From positions 1,743,183 through 1,807,182 of the forward strand of contig RPFO01000080.1 of assembly GCA_009746045.1 (NCBI GenBank): a stretch of 64,000 nucleotides of DNA. Reading direction: 5' to 3'. The notes under the pieces were generated by a model. The model searched no databases. It was not told the DNA's origin and worked only from the letters and a program-made list of their open reading frames with translations. Made by a program: the position numbers and the translations under genes. This document shows positions 61,726 to 64,000 of this stretch, one piece after another (positions within the stretch are counted from its first letter, which is position 1; every line of letters starts with the position of its first letter). This stretch comes from Mesostigma viride. Taxonomy: Eukaryota > Streptophyta > Mesostigmatophyceae > Mesostigmatales > Mesostigmataceae.

Positions 61726-62409
61726 ATGGTCTGCGATCTGCTGCACCAACTCGTGCATCCACATTGCTGCGTGTTCGCCAACCTCCGAACGCCCCCGAGC
61801 ATCACGCTCAGTTGGTGCGTGCTCCAGACCAACACCGAAAGTCGCTAGGTCGTTGGGATGCACGGTCAGGAAATACTCCTTCGCCGACACGACCGACGCC
61901 ACCAGATTGTTCGCCCGGGTAACGCCGGCCATCTTCCGGATGGCAGATGCACAACCGGTGACGGTGTACATGCACCCCGCAATCACCACGTCCACGTGTA
62001 AAGGGCCGGTAATGATGTACTTCTTGTAACGGCCACCGTCGGCAGGGGATTCTACCTCGATGTTGCCCACGCCGGCCGACCGGATCACGTCGCAAAGGGA
62101 GGCCATGCGCTGCTTGTCCGTTTGGTTGTACAGGAACTCTCAAAAGGCAGTCCACGACCTAGTATCGGTAAGGAAGGTGCCCACCTTCTCGAGGCAATGC
62201 TCCCCACAAGTCGGACCGCAACTCCTGGCCTTGGCAATGTCCTTGTCAACGGACTGCAATTTGGAGGCGAGAAGCCGGGCGCCATCTTTCTTCCCACTGC
62301 GCTTCGCTCGAGAGGAAGACGTGCCGGGCCCCATTTCCGTGTGAAGCAGGTCGTCGTCAGAGCCGTCAGAACAGTCCACGCCCCGGCCAACTAGCTTCAG
62401 AACTCGCAT
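61726..62409 (-). pseudogene. broken gene of unknown function, N-terminal part
   Basis: ATG at 62409 starts an acidic then basic N-terminus (SDGSDDDLLH, SSSRAKRSGKKDG), then CGPTCGEHCLEKVGTFL, a Cys/His cluster. An in-frame TGA (62140-62142) interrupts it; the same frame goes on with FLYNQTDKQRMASLCDVI, YKKYIITGPLHVDVVIAGCM and SAIRKMAGVTRANN up to the array at 61726. The order Cys cluster, then residues of the type F-L-x4-R, then a hydrophobic strand and a helix-turn-like SAIRKMAGVT is reminiscent of N-terminal regions of some DNA transposases, but I cannot name one. Confidence 0.45.
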
Positions 62410-62449
62410 CCGAATTCACCAGGTCTGGCACATCCCATTCTTCATCCAT

Positions 62450-62870
62450 GTTAATAGGAAATCTACTGTATTACACCCGGTGGTGCTTGGACAGAAGCAA
62501 GAAAACCCGCCCACCGCTCAAATGTGGCGCCCAACAAAGCCCCAAACTGATTTCTTCAATAAGTCTACTGTTCTACATCCGGTGGTGGATGGACACAAGC
62601 AATAAAGGCCCCGCCCAAAACTCAGATTTCTTTAGAAAATCTACTGATCTACATTCGATGGCGCCTTCACAGAAGCAGGAAACTCCGCCCACCGGTCAAA
62701 TGTGACGCCCAACAAAGCCCCAACTGATTTCTTCAAGAAGTATACTGTTTTACATCCGGTAGTGCTTGGACAGAAGCAATATGTAAAGCCCGCCCACAAA
62801 TCGGATTTCTTTACGAAAAACCTGTTTTACATTCAATGGGGTCTTGACAGATTCAAGCAGCAATACTCGT
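62450..62870. repeat. tandem repeats with alternating long and short units
   Basis: Units beginning CTACTGTATTACACCCGGTG or variants lie near 62464, 62569, 62641, 62743 and 62824. They alternate between about 105 and 75 bp. Conserved pieces: CAAAGCCCCAA-CTGATTTCTTCAA and CAGATTTCTTTA. Diverged and noncoding. Confidence 0.75.
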
Positions 62871-62909
62871 TTCTACCTGCGTGCGACTGCTGCGGCCGAG
62901 TGCTGCAAC

Positions 62910-63300
62910 TTGTCTTCACGTCCCAGTCTTCACGTGACAGTCCTGGTCTTCACGTCTTCACGTCTTCACGTCTTCACGTCTTCACGTCTTCACGACTTCA
63001 CCTGAACTTGCGGCGTATTGTATCTTTGATACCTTGCATGCACGTCTTCACGTCTTCACGTCTTCACCGCGTCTTCACCTGTCTTCACCACGTCTTCACG
63101 TCTTCACGTCTTCACCTGAACGTGCCGTATCGTGTCTTCACGTCTTCGTGACTTCACCTGAACTTGCCGTATCGTGTCTTCACGTCTTCAAGTCTTCACG
63201 TCTTCACGTCTTCACGTCTTCACCGCGTCTTCACCTGTCTTCACCACGTCTTCACGTCTTCACGTCTTCACGTCTTCACGTCTTCACCTGAACACCTGAA
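62910..63300. repeat. CTTCACGT short tandem repeat clusters
   Basis: Clusters of GTCTTCAC (8-9 bp) repeats at about 62915-63002, 63040-63120 and 63176-63292, separated by CTGAACTTGC-GTATCGTATC-type spacers that also recur. Frames rich in Leu-His-Val-Phe-Thr-Ser are artefacts. Confidence 0.9.
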
Positions 63301-63468
63301 CTTTGCGTATCGTATCTTTGATACATTGCATCATTTGCATGCCTTGGAGCTGCACGTCTTCAAGCAGTGTCACCCAGTTCCCGCTTGATTCAAATGCACT
63401 TAGCGCTTGAATTCGTGACTTTGCCCCGCTCAAGGTGGAAAGAATGATGGGCACTAGCCACGGGAACA

Positions 63469-64000
63469 ATGCCCGATGCTGATAGCCGAAGCGATGACAT
63501 GGAGGAATTGATTGATTTGTGTTATGCCGGGGACGATTGTAGGAAATGGGTGCTAGGAAAGAAATCTGGTGCCATGAAAGCAGATTTTTTGGCCGGTGCA
63601 AACCACCAATGCGCCGGCCGATGTGGCAAGGTCCTGCACGGCATCTGTACGCATATTTTCAGGCACGCAGAAGACGGTGATCGACGGCACGGAATGGCAA
63701 TGCTCTGACTGCGGCGGCCCTCGACGCAGCCAGCCGTGCGCCAGGCTCGAGCAGCCAGGGCACACTAGCAACATTAAGCCCACGGAGCCTTCCACTATCA
63801 GCCCAGAGTGCCCGGGTGTTTCGTTTCGCAGGCGCATCACCGAGGATGACCTGAATTTCGATGATGATGGCGGTTGTGATGATGCAGCTGCAAGGGCAGA
63901 AGATGACTTTGATCATGGTGATGATGCAGCTGCCAGGGCAGAGGATGACTTCCATCATGATGGGGTTGCAAATGCGACAAACGAGAAAGATTCCGGGGTG
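63469..64000 (+). pseudogene. partial zinc-finger ORF at window edge
   Basis: ATG 63469 starts MPDADSRSDDMEELIDLC. After about 60 residues comes HQCAGRCGKVLHGICTHIF, and, after a one-base frame change near 63660, GTEWQCSDCGGPRR. Together these give Cys pairs CX3C, an HxxC and CX2C, like a PHD- or ZZ-type zinc site. The second frame stays open to the edge and contains two copies of a 30-bp repeat (DDAAARAEDDF), so the gene continues outside the window. The sequence TATTTTCAG at the shift could also be a splice acceptor. Function unknown. Confidence 0.4.

Noticed and set aside
62140-62142. In-frame TGA as a selenocysteine codon or altered genetic code
   Set aside because: Other genes in the window use TGA as an ordinary stop (for example LINE ORF1), the gene is already broken by an insertion, and no downstream stem-loop signature can be judged.
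62910-63300. Short regularly spaced repeats as a CRISPR array
   Set aside because: The 8-9 bp GTCTTCAC repeats are head-to-tail with no spacers.

Overview
This window reads as nuclear DNA of a eukaryote, most likely a protist or alga. Nearly all of it is repeats and transposable elements, there are recognisable splice signals, and one block resembles DNA from a giant or large DNA virus of protists. No bacterial operons, rRNA, complete tRNA or CRISPR array was found. The species cannot be named from sequence alone.

Left end (1-10.2 kb): a compact virus-like gene cluster. It holds two small ORFs, a DUF3179-family gene, a KilA/MSV199-like gene, a YqaJ-type nuclease gene and a Cys/His-motif gene. 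Two clean insertions break it. A palindromic foldback composite (1298-2280, duplication GTGAC) splits the DUF3179 gene. An LTR retrotransposon, E1 (3152-9304, duplication GTCTC), splits the YqaJ gene. Between 10.2 and 12.16 kb lie only mini- and microsatellites.

12.16-31 kb: an almost complete two-ORF LINE on the minus strand (12184-18884, 25-bp target duplications); a decayed, apparently intron-containing gene (19.2-21.2 kb); tandem repeats; a two-gene unit of unknown function on the minus strand (22.97-25.4 kb); and a tyrosine-recombinase (DIRS/PAT-like) retroelement (25387-30705) with split direct repeats and a 2A-like motif.

31-50.6 kb is a four-level nest. LTR element E2 is interrupted by a tandem repeat called Y. 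Y is interrupted by LTR element X (37368-49653, minus strand, duplication CTTTC). X is interrupted in its gag by a small gag-only LTR element W (44944-48081, duplication ACCAC). E1, E2 and X belong to one divergent copia-like group. In all three the aspartic-protease-like domain lies after the integrase, its active site reads DTQ or DTN instead of DTG, and the RT box is HGDD. E1 and X have AGTT...AACT LTR ends, and the site just inside the 5' LTR is complementary to a site downstream of pol.

50.6-64 kb: an unrecognised zinc-ribbon gene; CATC microsatellites flanking a small inverted-repeat element; a 5'-truncated LINE tail; and a broken gene or gene pair on the minus strand (56.56-62.41 kb) carrying a 1.4-kb GC-rich minisatellite and a second, six-unit foldback array (59645-61725, duplication ATGGT). 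The end holds further tandem repeats and a partial zinc-finger ORF that runs off the edge. All statements rest on reading the sequence; no database search was possible.
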